The translations under genes were made by a program, and so were the position numbers. A model generated the notes under the pieces. It saw only the letters and a list, made by a program, of their open reading frames with translations, had not been told where the DNA came from and ran no database searches. DNA of 64,000 bases from Acidobacteriota bacterium (GTDB lineage Bacteria > Acidobacteriota > Terriglobia > Terriglobales > Acidobacteriaceae). Below are positions 17,032-25,108 of this stretch, in pieces. How positions within the stretch are numbered: position 1 is the stretch's first letter; each line of letters begins with the position of its first letter. The DNA lies in contig JAKAXU010000004.1 in assembly GCA_021816455.1 (NCBI GenBank), positions 62,001 to 126,000 of the forward strand. The letters run 5' to 3'.

Positions 17032-17787
17032 TTAGTGCGGCTGCTGTGCGCTCTGTTGCTGTTGCGTCATCTGCATCCGCTGCTGGATGAACTCCTGCGG
17101 CGTCATTCCGGGTGCCGGCGGCCGGTTGAATGATGGGGGAGGCGCTGCGGCAGGAGCCAACTGCTGTTGCGCGAGTGCAGGATCGACCGCTGCGCTCGTG
17201 TTCGAAGCGCTGCTGTAAGCTGGCCTCTCGGGCTGCATTGCGCCTCCTGTCCGCGCAGTCAGCACCACGCGCTGCGGAATGCCGGGGTCTGTGCCTCCGA
17301 CCATCAGCAGATCGTATCCGGAACCCTCCAGCAGCTCTGTCAGCACCTGGCGTGGCGTTCCCGGCCCATACTCGCCAAAGATACGTTGATCGCTTTGCAG
17401 TCCGGTTATAGGAATCTGCGTTGCAGCGCTGACCGATGCGATCACCTGTTTCAGGCTGGAATTGCTCGCGGTCACGCTCAACTGCTTGCCATCCCAGTGA
17501 ACTGTCGCGGGTATGGGTTCGCTGAGTGCCGGCCAATCCGGCGGTGGTGGGGTGGGCGGAGGCTGTGGTATGGCAACCACTGGAACCGCTTGCTTGACGA
17601 TGCGTGCTTTCGCGCGGCGCTTACGCATAGGATGCGTAGAGGTATGCGCCTGAGTCGAGCCGCTCTTCTCTGTTGGCTTCGAGGAGGTCTGCGTTGTCTG
17701 TGCCGATACGTGGGAAGCGCAGGCACACAGAATAAAAATGCAAGAGACGGCTGTCACTCTGGCTGCGCCGTTGCGAAACGCCTTCAT
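17032..17787 (-). CDS. exported protein with a secretin/TonB short N-terminal (STN)-like domain
   Basis: 251 residues. Signal peptide (AVSCIFILCACASHVSA), a basic and Pro-rich linker (PQPPPTPPPP), then an STN-like fold at about 95-165: VHWDGKQLSVTASNSSLKQVIASVSAATQIPITGL, and RQVLTELLEGSGYDLLMVGG. The C-terminal 80 residues are Gln/Pro/Ala-rich and end in MQMTQQQQSAQQPH. STN domains normally open secretins or TonB-dependent receptors; here the domain stands alone with no barrel or pore. The start at 17787 gives a normal signal peptide; a GTG at 17826 would add 13 residues. Confidence 0.7.
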   Translation of the reverse strand: MKAFRNGAARVTAVSCIFILCACASHVSAQTTQTSSKPTEKSGSTQAHTSTHPMRKRRAKARIVKQAVPVVAIPQPPPTPPPPDWPALSEPIPATVHWDGKQLSVTASNSSLKQVIASVSAATQIPITGLQSDQRIFGEYGPGTPRQVLTELLEGSGYDLLMVGGTDPGIPQRVVLTARTGGAMQPERPAYSSASNTSAAVDPALAQQQLAPAAAPPPSFNRPPAPGMTPQEFIQQRMQMTQQQQSAQQPH

Positions 17788-17927
17788 GATGCTGCCTACA
17801 ATCTTCTCCGGGCTTCGCACGCTCACACCCTCACTGTACTAGACTAACAATGTTCCGCATTCGCTCAGAATTCCGGACGTGCGTTAAACGATCCACTCCG
17901 TTTCCCTGCCGAAGGAGTTCCGCCACC

Positions 17928-18926
17928 GTGAAGATTCGCGCCGCTCGCCTGACCTGTATCTTTGCCGCCTTCGCGTCGGTTCTGGGTGCTTCCGCTGCGC
18001 TTGCCTCCAGTTGCACCACACAGGGTTCGATGACGGCTGTAGACAAAGCCTCGCTTGTCGCTGCCAGCGATTCACTGGCAGCCGCTGTTGCCGAAGGCAA
18101 CAGCGAAGCGGTCCACGCCACGTTGCTGCCCTCCATCAGCGGCGACTGGGATTCCATCCGCAGCGTCGTCACCAGCTCCCGTCCGCTCTTCGCAGGAGGA
18201 ACTCTGCGCTGGCGCAGCATGTATCTGCTGGATGCAACGGATCAAAAATCGCCCCAGGACACCGAATTCTTCTGTACCAACTCCGACAGCACTCTCACCG
18301 TCACAGTGAATCTGCACAATCTGCCTCCTGGCCGCTATGCGCTGGTTTTGGGAGATTATCTGAAGACACCACTTGCCGGACAGCTTGCGATGATTCTGGC
18401 CGACAGCAATGGCTGGAAGCTGGGTGGACTCTTTGCGCGGGAAGGCGCGCTCGACGGGCGCGACGGAGTGGATTTCTGGAAGCAGGCACGCGCCGACGCG
18501 GCAACCACCGACAACTGGAGCGCATGGTTCAGTTATGACGTGGCGCGATGGCTGCTGCTGCCGATTGATTTCCTCTCTTCGCCAAACCTGCTGAGACTCG
18601 ACGGCGAGCAACAGAAGGTGAGTCCTCCATCTGCGTCGCTGCCGCTGACTTTGACTTCCTCGGCGACTGCTTCCGGAATCTCCTGGAAGCTGACTGGAGT
18701 GCGCCTGGACACTTCGCTGCACAGCGCCGATCTCGCACTCACCTACGAAGGCAGCGGAACTACGAATCCTGTTGCCGCACGTGCTGAAGCTGTCAATGTG
18801 ATGAGCGCACTGCTGCGCATTCATCCCGGCCTGCGCAAAAACTTCCACGGACTCTGGGCCTATGCGGAGAAAGACGGCCACCAGACCTTTGCCATCGAAC
18901 TGCCGATGGCACAGATTCCTGAATGA
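17928..18926 (+). CDS. exported protein of unknown function
   Basis: 332 residues starting GTG at 17928, with GAAGGAG ten bases upstream and a signal peptide (IRAARLTCIFAAFASVLGASAALA) immediately after. The mature part begins with a helical segment (DKASLVAASDSLAAAVAEGNSEAVHATLLPS) and then strand-rich sequence including LPPGRYALVLGDYLKTPLAGQLAMIL and NGWKLGGLFAREG. No family recognised. Stop overlaps the Nudix gene start (ATGA at 18923), so the two are translated as a pair. Confidence 0.75.
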   Translation: MKIRAARLTCIFAAFASVLGASAALASSCTTQGSMTAVDKASLVAASDSLAAAVAEGNSEAVHATLLPSISGDWDSIRSVVTSSRPLFAGGTLRWRSMYLLDATDQKSPQDTEFFCTNSDSTLTVTVNLHNLPPGRYALVLGDYLKTPLAGQLAMILADSNGWKLGGLFAREGALDGRDGVDFWKQARADAATTDNWSAWFSYDVARWLLLPIDFLSSPNLLRLDGEQQKVSPPSASLPLTLTSSATASGISWKLTGVRLDTSLHSADLALTYEGSGTTNPVAARAEAVNVMSALLRIHPGLRKNFHGLWAYAEKDGHQTFAIELPMAQIPE

Positions 18927-19441
18927 GCGATTTCGCGCAGCAGACCGCAATGCGAGCTTCGCGCCAATATCCGTCCCAGCCGCTGCTCGGGGTGGGCGCA
19001 TTTATCTTTGCTGCCGACGAATCCCTGCTCATGATTCAGCGCGCTACCGAGCCGGCTCACGGCAGATGGTCCATCCCCGGCGGACTGGTCGAGGTGGGTG
19101 AAACGCTGCATACCGCCGTCTCGCGCGAAGTTGCCGAAGAGACCGGGTTGCTGGTGGAGCCGGTTGGGATCGTCGAGGTCGTGGAGCGCATCCTTCACGA
19201 TCCTCCCGAAGATATCCGTGATACGGAATCTCGCGTACGCTACCACTACGTTCTTGTTGATTATCTTTGCCGCATCACCGGTGGTCAGCTCGGCGCCGGC
19301 AGCGACGCGGCCGATGCGCGCTGGGTGTCGGCAGCGGAGTGGCAAGCAAAAACCAGTTCGTACGTCGAAGCCTTCACACGACCGGTTCTCCTGAAAGCAT
19401 GGTCGCTCTGGCAGCAGCAGATCGCCGCGAAGCAATCCTGA
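18923..19441 (+). CDS. Nudix hydrolase
   Basis: 172 residues with a complete Nudix box, GGLVEVGETLHTAVSREVAEETGL (Gx5Ex7REUxEExGU), preceded by RWSIP. Hydrolyses a nucleoside diphosphate linked to another group; substrate not predictable. The end (SYVEAFTRPVLLKAWSLWQQQ) resembles ADP-ribose/NADH-type bacterial members only loosely. ATGA overlap with the exported-protein gene before it. Confidence 0.92.
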   Translation: MSDFAQQTAMRASRQYPSQPLLGVGAFIFAADESLLMIQRATEPAHGRWSIPGGLVEVGETLHTAVSREVAEETGLLVEPVGIVEVVERILHDPPEDIRDTESRVRYHYVLVDYLCRITGGQLGAGSDAADARWVSAAEWQAKTSSYVEAFTRPVLLKAWSLWQQQIAAKQS

Positions 19442-19447
19442 GTTTTT

Positions 19448-20053
19448 CTACGAATCTTCCCGCCAGACGTAAGCGCCGGACTGCGGCAGCCCGATATGCG
19501 CCAGGACACGGCAGACAAACTGCCGCGCCATCTCGTCGGAATCCACGGGCCGGTTATAAAACGCCGGAATCACAGGAAAGATCACCGCCCCTGCTTCCGC
19601 CGCCAGTTGCATGTTGCGCAGATGAATCCGGTTGAACGGCGTCTCGCGCACGCACAGAATCAGCGGGCGGCGTTCCTTCAGCGTCACGTCGGCGGCGCGC
19701 GCAATCAGCGTGTCCGCCAGCCCGTTGGCAATTGAGGCCAGCGTACCCATGCTGCACGGCAACACGATCATCCCGCTTGAAGGATAACTCCCGCTCGCGA
19801 TCGACGCCCCGATGTCGCTCTCGGCCAGTTGCACTGTTTTGGTCGGCGCGCAGCCCAGCAGCTTTTCCAGCAGGTTGTTACGCCCTGCAATGCCCAGTTC
19901 CTGGGCCACAACGCGCAACGAGTTCTCCGACGGCAGGAAATGCACCTTCCCCACGCGAGCGTCGGCCTCAAGCGCGGCCAGCATCTGTCTCCCGAAGAGC
20001 GCGCCGCTTGCGCCGGTGAGTGCTACCGTCAGGTTCAAACCAGTCCCGTCCAT
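19448..20053 (-). CDS. ubiX: UbiX-type flavin prenyltransferase
   Basis: 201 residues. Makes the prenylated FMN cofactor used by UbiD-type decarboxylases. Motifs: VALTGASGALFGRQM (FMN phosphate loop), IVLPCSMGTLASIANGLADTLIARAADVTLKERRPLILCVRETP and FNRIHLRNM. No ubiD lies in this window. Two bases separate its start from the purB stop on the same strand, so purB-ubiX is probably one transcript. Confidence 0.95.
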   Translation of the reverse strand: MDGTGLNLTVALTGASGALFGRQMLAALEADARVGKVHFLPSENSLRVVAQELGIAGRNNLLEKLLGCAPTKTVQLAESDIGASIASGSYPSSGMIVLPCSMGTLASIANGLADTLIARAADVTLKERRPLILCVRETPFNRIHLRNMQLAAEAGAVIFPVIPAFYNRPVDSDEMARQFVCRVLAHIGLPQSGAYVWREDS

Positions 20054-20055
20054 AC

Positions 20056-21384
20056 CTAGCTTTCCGTTGTGTCGTCCGCGCCAAGCACGCGCGCAAAGAT
20101 AGCGTCCACGTTGCCAAGCTGGCGGCGCATATCAAAGGTCCGCTGTAACTGCTCCGGCGTCAGTAACGAGGATATCTCCGGATCGCGCGCGGCCTCGTCG
20201 CGAAATACCAGGTCGTCCTTCCACGCCCGCATCGCGTGACCCTGTACCAGCCGATAGGCGTCCTCGCGCAGCATCCCTGCTTCGGCCAGATCCAGCAACA
20301 GTTGCCCGCTGAAGATCAGTCCGCCTGTACTTTCCAGATTCCGCAGCATCCGCTCCGGATACACCAGCAGCCGGTCGATAAGGTTCGCCGTCTTTGTCAG
20401 CAGATAGTGGGTCAATATCGTCGAATCGGGAAAGATCACCCGCTCTACGGACGAGTGGGAAATATCCCGCTCGTGCCACAGCGCGATATTCTCAAACGCC
20501 GCTTGCGCGTTCGAGCGAAGAATCCGAGCCAGCCCGCTGATCTGCTCGCTGGTGATCGGATTCTTCTTGTGCGGCATCGCCGACGAGCCTTTCTGCTTTT
20601 CGCTGAAATACTCCTGTGCCTCGCGCACCTCTGTCCGCTGCAAGTGCCTGACCTCGACGGCAATCTTGTCCAGCGTCGAGCCGATCAGCGCCAGCACCGC
20701 GATAAACGCCGCATGGCGGTCCCGCTGGATCACCTGCGTCGCCACCGGCGCGGGCTTTAATCCCAGCCGCGCGCAGATGCGCTCCTCGTGCTCCGGCTTG
20801 AGGTGGCCAAAGGTGCCCACAGCGCCCGACAGCTTGCCCACGCGCATGTCCTCGGCGGCTGCATCGAAGCGCGACAGGTTCCGCTCCATCTCCGCATACC
20901 AGTTCAGCAGCTTCAGCCCAAAGGTCGTCGGCTCGGCATGGATCCCATGCGTGCGTCCGATCGTCGGTGTGTCCTTGAACTCGATTGCACGCCGCTTCAA
21001 CACCGCCAGAAACGCAACCATCGCCTCACGGATCAGTGCTGATGCAGCCTTCACCTGCAAAGCCTGCGCCGTGTCCACCACGTCATTCGAGGTCAGCCCG
21101 TAGTGCAGCCAGCGCGAGGCATCCTCCAGTCCCTGCGCCTTCAGCGACTCCGCCACTGCCGTCGTAAACGCGATGACATCATGGCGCACCTCGGCCTCGA
21201 TCGCCTGAATCCGCGCAACCTCAAAGCTGGCTTCTCCCGCAATTGCCTGCGCCGCTGCGACAGGGATCACGCCATCCTCGGCCAGGACCAGACTCGCAGC
21301 AGACTCCACCTGAAGCCAGCAACGGTATTTATTCTCTTCACTCCAGATCGCTCCCATCGCGGGCAGCGTATATCGCTCGATCAA
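20056..21384 (-). CDS. purB: adenylosuccinate lyase
   Basis: 442 residues. Acts twice in purine synthesis (SAICAR and adenylosuccinate cleavage). Fumarase/aspartase superfamily signature GSSAMPHKKNPITSEQ holds the catalytic Ser; GRTHGIHAEPTTFG holds the catalytic His; TSNDVVDTAQA is the substrate loop. TTG at 21384, preceded by AAGGGA at seven bases, gives IERYTLPAMGAIWSEENKYR, the standard N-terminus; a longer in-frame reading begins with sequence foreign to the family. The glutaredoxin gene lies 52 bases upstream on the same strand. Confidence 0.96.
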   Translation of the reverse strand: MIERYTLPAMGAIWSEENKYRCWLQVESAASLVLAEDGVIPVAAAQAIAGEASFEVARIQAIEAEVRHDVIAFTTAVAESLKAQGLEDASRWLHYGLTSNDVVDTAQALQVKAASALIREAMVAFLAVLKRRAIEFKDTPTIGRTHGIHAEPTTFGLKLLNWYAEMERNLSRFDAAAEDMRVGKLSGAVGTFGHLKPEHEERICARLGLKPAPVATQVIQRDRHAAFIAVLALIGSTLDKIAVEVRHLQRTEVREAQEYFSEKQKGSSAMPHKKNPITSEQISGLARILRSNAQAAFENIALWHERDISHSSVERVIFPDSTILTHYLLTKTANLIDRLLVYPERMLRNLESTGGLIFSGQLLLDLAEAGMLREDAYRLVQGHAMRAWKDDLVFRDEAARDPEISSLLTPEQLQRTFDMRRQLGNVDAIFARVLGADDTTES

Positions 21385-21436
21385 CGTCGTTCCCTTTCGA
21401 GTAACCCCAGAGCCAACTCGCACTGTGACGACCCAC

Positions 21437-21691
21437 TCACGCCGTCACTCCAAGCCGGCGATTCAATTCATCAAAGAGTAGCCCCTCGCCGGGGCGATAG
21501 GGCTGGAACCACTCGCCATCAATCACCAGTTGGGGAACCGCGCGCTTGCCGACGTGCCGGATCACATCCTCTGATGCACCCGGCACCTCTTCAATATCGA
21601 TCTCGGTGTATACGACGCCATGCTTGCTCAGATATTGCTTGGCAGCGCGGCAATCCCGGCACCACGATGCGGAATAAAGTACTATCTGCAT
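21437..21691 (-). CDS. glutaredoxin-family thiol protein
   Basis: 84 residues. Thioredoxin-fold: MQIVLYSASWCRDCRAAKQYL with CxxC active site (Cys-Arg-Asp-Cys), the cis-Pro segment KRAVPQLVIDGE, and a C-terminal helix DELNRRLG. The CRDC dithiol differs from CPYC of glutaredoxin 1 and CVQC-type NrdH. Likely a cytosolic thiol-disulfide reductant. I use ATG 21691; the upstream in-frame extension is the complement of the cupin-like remnant. Confidence 0.85.
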   Translation of the reverse strand: MQIVLYSASWCRDCRAAKQYLSKHGVVYTEIDIEEVPGASEDVIRHVGKRAVPQLVIDGEWFQPYRPGEGLLFDELNRRLGVTA

Positions 21692-21748
21692 ACTCTGATT
21701 GTATCGCCGCTCCAGTAACTGCTGAAGCCCTGCACGAGCTTTCTGTCT

Positions 21749-22050
21749 ATGAACGCTGACTCCATCAAAAAAACTCCTCTCGCTCGAGCCGCACCCCGTC
21801 GAAGGCGGCTTCTTTCGCCGCACGTATACTTCGTCGCACGCGCTGATCACCAATCGCGGCCCTCGCCCAGCATCCACAACTATCTATTACCTGCTCGAAC
21901 GCGGCACTTTTTCCGAGATGCACGGCCTGGCATCGGACGAGATATTTCACTTCTATCTGTGGGATCCGGTCGAAATGCTCCAACTCTGGCCCGACGGAAG
22001 CCATCGTCGCATGGTGCTCGGCCCACGCCTCGATGCGGGGGAGTGCGTGC
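21749..22050 (+). pseudogene. broken cupin_5 (DUF985)-family gene: frameshift at A7 and missing 3' part
   Basis: ATG 21749 reads MNADSIKK, then a run of seven A (21767-21773) shifts the frame. With one A fewer the product continues LLSLEPHPVEGGFFRRTYTS ... STTIYYLLERGTFSEMHGLASDEIFHFYLWDPVEMLQLWPDGSHRRMVLGPRLDAGE, a clear match to the first two thirds of cupin_5 proteins (EGGxF/Y...YYLL...SDEIxHFYxxDPxE...GP.L..GE). After about 22045 homology stops and the frame runs into the complement of the next gene's 3' end, so the last third is gone. Both defects together favour a decaying gene over programmed slippage, though slippage on A7 or a sequencing error could explain the first. Confidence 0.75.
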
Positions 22051-22061
22051 GTCTTTCTCCG

Positions 22062-23189
22062 TCAGACTGCAACGGCAACGCACGACTGGATCCGCTCCTT
22101 GCGCACGGTCAGTTTCTCCACGCGTTCGGTGCGCACAGAAAATCCGCGCCCCGGCGAGTCTGGAATTTCAATCTCGCCCTGCGGTGTCACTGTCACTTCC
22201 GGCTCAATAATATCCTCGGTCCAGTAGCGCTTCGATGCGGAGACATCCCCCGGCAGGGAAAAATTCGGCAACGTTGAAAGCGCGATATTGTGCGAACGTC
22301 CGACACCGGACTCCAGCATGCCACCGCACCAGACGGGGATGCCGCGCTCATAGGCGACGTTATGCACCGCAATTGCTTCGGAAAATCCGCCGACGCGACC
22401 CAGCTTGATGTTGATAATTCTGCAGGACTCCATCTCAATGGCCGCCAACGCATCGCGTCGGTTGCGAATCGACTCATCCAGACAAATTGCCGTAGAGAGT
22501 CGCTTCTGCAACAGAGAGTGAAAGTAAAAATCGTCGTGCCACAGGGGTTGCTCCATCATCAGCAGATCGAAAGCCTCAAACTGGGCCAGATGATCGAGAT
22601 CCTTCAGTCGGTATGCGGAGTTTGCATCGCAGCTCAGGGTGATAGCCGGGAAGCGATGTCGCACTCGCTCAAAGACCTCAATGTCCCAGCCCGGTTTGCA
22701 CTTCAGCTTGATGCGTTGATAGCCAGCCGTCACTTCACGCTCGATTGTCTCCAGCAATTCTTCCACCGTGGGCTGGATGCCGATCGAGACGCCGCACGGG
22801 ATGCGTTCACGCGTTCCACCTAACAATTTGCTGAGCGAAATACCCTTGCGCTGTGCTTCCAGATCCCAGATCGCATTCTCCAACGTCGCCTTAGCCATGC
22901 GATTGCCTCGCACCTGACCAAAGAGGCGCGGAATCTGCCCGCCGTGTTCGGGCGTGGCGGCAGCAAGCACCGGCCCAAGCTCGTTGACAATTACCTGCCA
23001 GCAGGAATCCACCCACTCCTCGGAAAAATGCGGGTGCTCGCCGGCAGTACACTCACCCCAGCCGATCAGCCCCTCCGAATGTACTTCCGCAAGGAGCACG
23101 CGTCGATCTCGCGTCACGCCAAAGCTGGTTTGAAACGGGCGCACGAGCGGCAGATTCAGCTCACGAAGAAAAATTGCGTCGATCTTCAT
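22062..23189 (-). CDS. menC: o-succinylbenzoate synthase / N-acylamino acid racemase (enolase superfamily, MenC2 type)
   Basis: 375 residues. N-terminal capping domain LNLPLVRPFQTSFGVT, then the barrel with the two catalytic Lys: KLKCKPGWD (KxK) and NIKLGRVGG; metal ligands lie in LSCDANSAYR, MMEQPLWHDD and CLDESI. The type-2 MenC group contains true OSB synthases and racemases of N-succinyl or N-acetyl amino acids. No other menaquinone gene is nearby; instead a COG3375-like GNAT gene is directly upstream on the same strand, which favours the racemase role. Activity cannot be decided from sequence alone. Confidence 0.85.
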   Translation of the reverse strand: MKIDAIFLRELNLPLVRPFQTSFGVTRDRRVLLAEVHSEGLIGWGECTAGEHPHFSEEWVDSCWQVIVNELGPVLAAATPEHGGQIPRLFGQVRGNRMAKATLENAIWDLEAQRKGISLSKLLGGTRERIPCGVSIGIQPTVEELLETIEREVTAGYQRIKLKCKPGWDIEVFERVRHRFPAITLSCDANSAYRLKDLDHLAQFEAFDLLMMEQPLWHDDFYFHSLLQKRLSTAICLDESIRNRRDALAAIEMESCRIINIKLGRVGGFSEAIAVHNVAYERGIPVWCGGMLESGVGRSHNIALSTLPNFSLPGDVSASKRYWTEDIIEPEVTVTPQGEIEIPDSPGRGFSVRTERVEKLTVRKERIQSCVAVAV

Positions 23190-23267
23190 AGCTTGTCATC
23201 CTTTTGGGAGCTATTTTCTCTGGAATCGGTTCCGCGCGATTCGCCTGCACGATTTCGGAGTCCACTA

Positions 23268-24101
23268 CTATCCTGCCATAAGCGCCGCATCCGCCCCGGA
23301 TAACTTTCCCAGCAGAAAGTAGCCATTGCCGCCCGCATCCACGCGATAATCCACCACGGCAAGTCCCCGCCGGAAGGCATCCTGCAGGCGCTCCCGGTTG
23401 CGCGTCTGAACCTCGGCAGCCTGCGCTCGCGTACTGGCTTCCGCTTTCCAGCGATAGACATCGGCGGGCACCATGATCTCCTCAACCGCCAGCACATCCG
23501 GAGCCGGAAAAGCACGATCCAGCGCATCACCACCGTCAAGCCTTGTCTTCACGCGAGCAGAATCCATCCACCACTCGGCCACCAGCCGATCGGTTGGAAG
23601 ACCGCCCTGCAGCCGCGAGCTGGAACTGCCATAGAAATTCGGCTCATATCGGCGCACAATCGCGCCCAATCTGCGAATGTTGAGAAAGGCGTTCTTAATC
23701 TCCAGCGGATCGAAGGTCCATTCCATCCGCGTGATCCCACGCCGCAGAGCATCTTCACGCTGCGCCAGCTTCAGCCGTCGGCCAATGCCCGCATTACGAT
23801 AACCCTCACGCACCGCCAGCATGTGCGAATGGAGATAACTCGCCACCCTGCCATCCGGTCCGGTCGGCTTCACTCCCGGCAAAGACAGTGCAAACCCAAC
23901 CATGCTCGCCGCATTTCCCTGCTCTGCGCTGGCCAGTTCCCCCGTATCGAAGGCACCAATCACCTGCCCGCCAATCTTCTGTGCCACCAGAAAGACCCTT
24001 CGCGGAATCACGTCGCCATCCGCGTAGCCCCACACCTCAATCTGCAACTGAACGCAGGCTTCCAGTTCTTCCAGCCCGCGACATTCCCGCATCCCAATCA
24101 T
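23268..24101 (-). CDS. GNAT-family acyltransferase, COG3375-like
   Basis: 277 residues. GNAT core: ACVQLQIEVWG (beta1-alpha1), FLVAQKIGGQVIGAF, YLHSHMLAVREGYRNAGIGRRLKLAQREDAL with the acyl-CoA loop (RNAGIGRRLK), and RMEWTFDPLEIKNAFLNIRRLGAIVRRYEPNFYG, which is the conserved centre of this group. Relatives sit beside N-acylamino acid racemase genes and are thought to N-succinylate amino acids. Its ATG overlaps the mazG stop (ATGA), and menC follows after 78 bases. Confidence 0.82.
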   Translation of the reverse strand: MIGMRECRGLEELEACVQLQIEVWGYADGDVIPRRVFLVAQKIGGQVIGAFDTGELASAEQGNAASMVGFALSLPGVKPTGPDGRVASYLHSHMLAVREGYRNAGIGRRLKLAQREDALRRGITRMEWTFDPLEIKNAFLNIRRLGAIVRRYEPNFYGSSSSRLQGGLPTDRLVAEWWMDSARVKTRLDGGDALDRAFPAPDVLAVEEIMVPADVYRWKAEASTRAQAAEVQTRNRERLQDAFRRGLAVVDYRVDAGGNGYFLLGKLSGADAALMAG

Positions 24102-25009
24102 TTTCCCGACTCCGGATTTTCTTCCGCTGCAAGCTCACGCTTAGCACGTTGCCACAGAGCTTCCAACGCTTCCGCAGACGAGTTGGCAATTGCTCCGTCT
24201 GCCAGTTCTTCCATTCGCGCAAATCGCCTCCGAAAGCGCAGATTCGCGCTCCGCAGCGCCATCTCGGCATCCACTCCGAGATGCCGTCCCAACTGTGCCG
24301 CCGTAAATAACAGATCGCCGAGTTCGGATTCGATTCGAGCCTGCCGCGCCGACGTATCGTCTGGTTTCCGCACTTCGGCAACCAATTCCTCAGTTTCCTC
24401 GGCGAGTTTCTTCAGCAATTCGGTCCACTCCGTCCAGTCAAACCGAACCTTGGCCGCCTTCGATCCGATCTGCGTGGCTTCCGATAAGGCAGGCTGTCCT
24501 CGCAAGACGCCATCAAGCAACCCTTTCCGCTCTTCAGAGGCAACTCCCGGTTTCTCGGCCCTCTTGATCTTCTCCCAGTTTGCCAGCACGCGCTCCGACG
24601 ATCCCGCAACCGCTGAATCAACATCCGCGCGATTTCCGGCCGCGCGTGAAGCATCCTCGCCAAAGACATGCGGGTGCCGTCGCACCAGCTTTCGGTTCAA
24701 CTCATGCAATACATCTGCGACGGAAAATCCCACATCCTCGTGCTCGCTCGCCATCTGCGCATAAAAGAGCACCTGCAGCGTCAAGTCGCCGAGTTCTTCG
24801 CGCAGATTTGCCCAGTCCCGGCGCTCGATCGCGTCCAGCACTTCCCACGTCTCTTCGAGCGTGTACTTTCGAATTGAATCAAAATTCTGCTTCCGATCCC
24901 AGGGGCAGCCATCCGGCGCGCGCAGTGCGGCCATGATCCGCACGGATTCTGCAAAACACTCCGCCGCAACTTCCGCGTCTGCCTGCACCGTACCACTCTC
25001 CCAATCCAT
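24098..25009 (-). CDS. mazG: nucleoside triphosphate pyrophosphohydrolase MazG
   Basis: 303 residues with two MazG domains. The first has CPWDRKQNFDSIRKYTLEETWEVLDAI and LREELGDLTLQVLFYAQMA; the second has LAEETEELVAEV and ESELGDLLFTAAQLGRHLGVDAE. The EExxE...ExxD metal sites are visible in both. Removes noncanonical NTPs and lowers ppGpp-related stress in model species. First gene of mazG-GNAT-menC. The 99 bases to the prepilin peptidase start hold divergent promoters but nothing clear. Confidence 0.95.
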   Translation of the reverse strand: MDWESGTVQADAEVAAECFAESVRIMAALRAPDGCPWDRKQNFDSIRKYTLEETWEVLDAIERRDWANLREELGDLTLQVLFYAQMASEHEDVGFSVADVLHELNRKLVRRHPHVFGEDASRAAGNRADVDSAVAGSSERVLANWEKIKRAEKPGVASEERKGLLDGVLRGQPALSEATQIGSKAAKVRFDWTEWTELLKKLAEETEELVAEVRKPDDTSARQARIESELGDLLFTAAQLGRHLGVDAEMALRSANLRFRRRFARMEELADGAIANSSAEALEALWQRAKRELAAEENPESGK

Positions 25010-25108
25010 GCTTTTACTGTAACCTGCTAGTGAACCTGTGCTTCGACTCCACCAAGCCGAAGCCCTGGCAGACCGCCTCCAGCTTCACCTGAAACACATC
25101 TTCCGGAT

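Noticed and set aside
22050-22277. continuation of the cupin-like frame to a stop at 22277
   Set aside because: Sequence after about 22045 is only the complement of the menC 3' end and has no cupin similarity.
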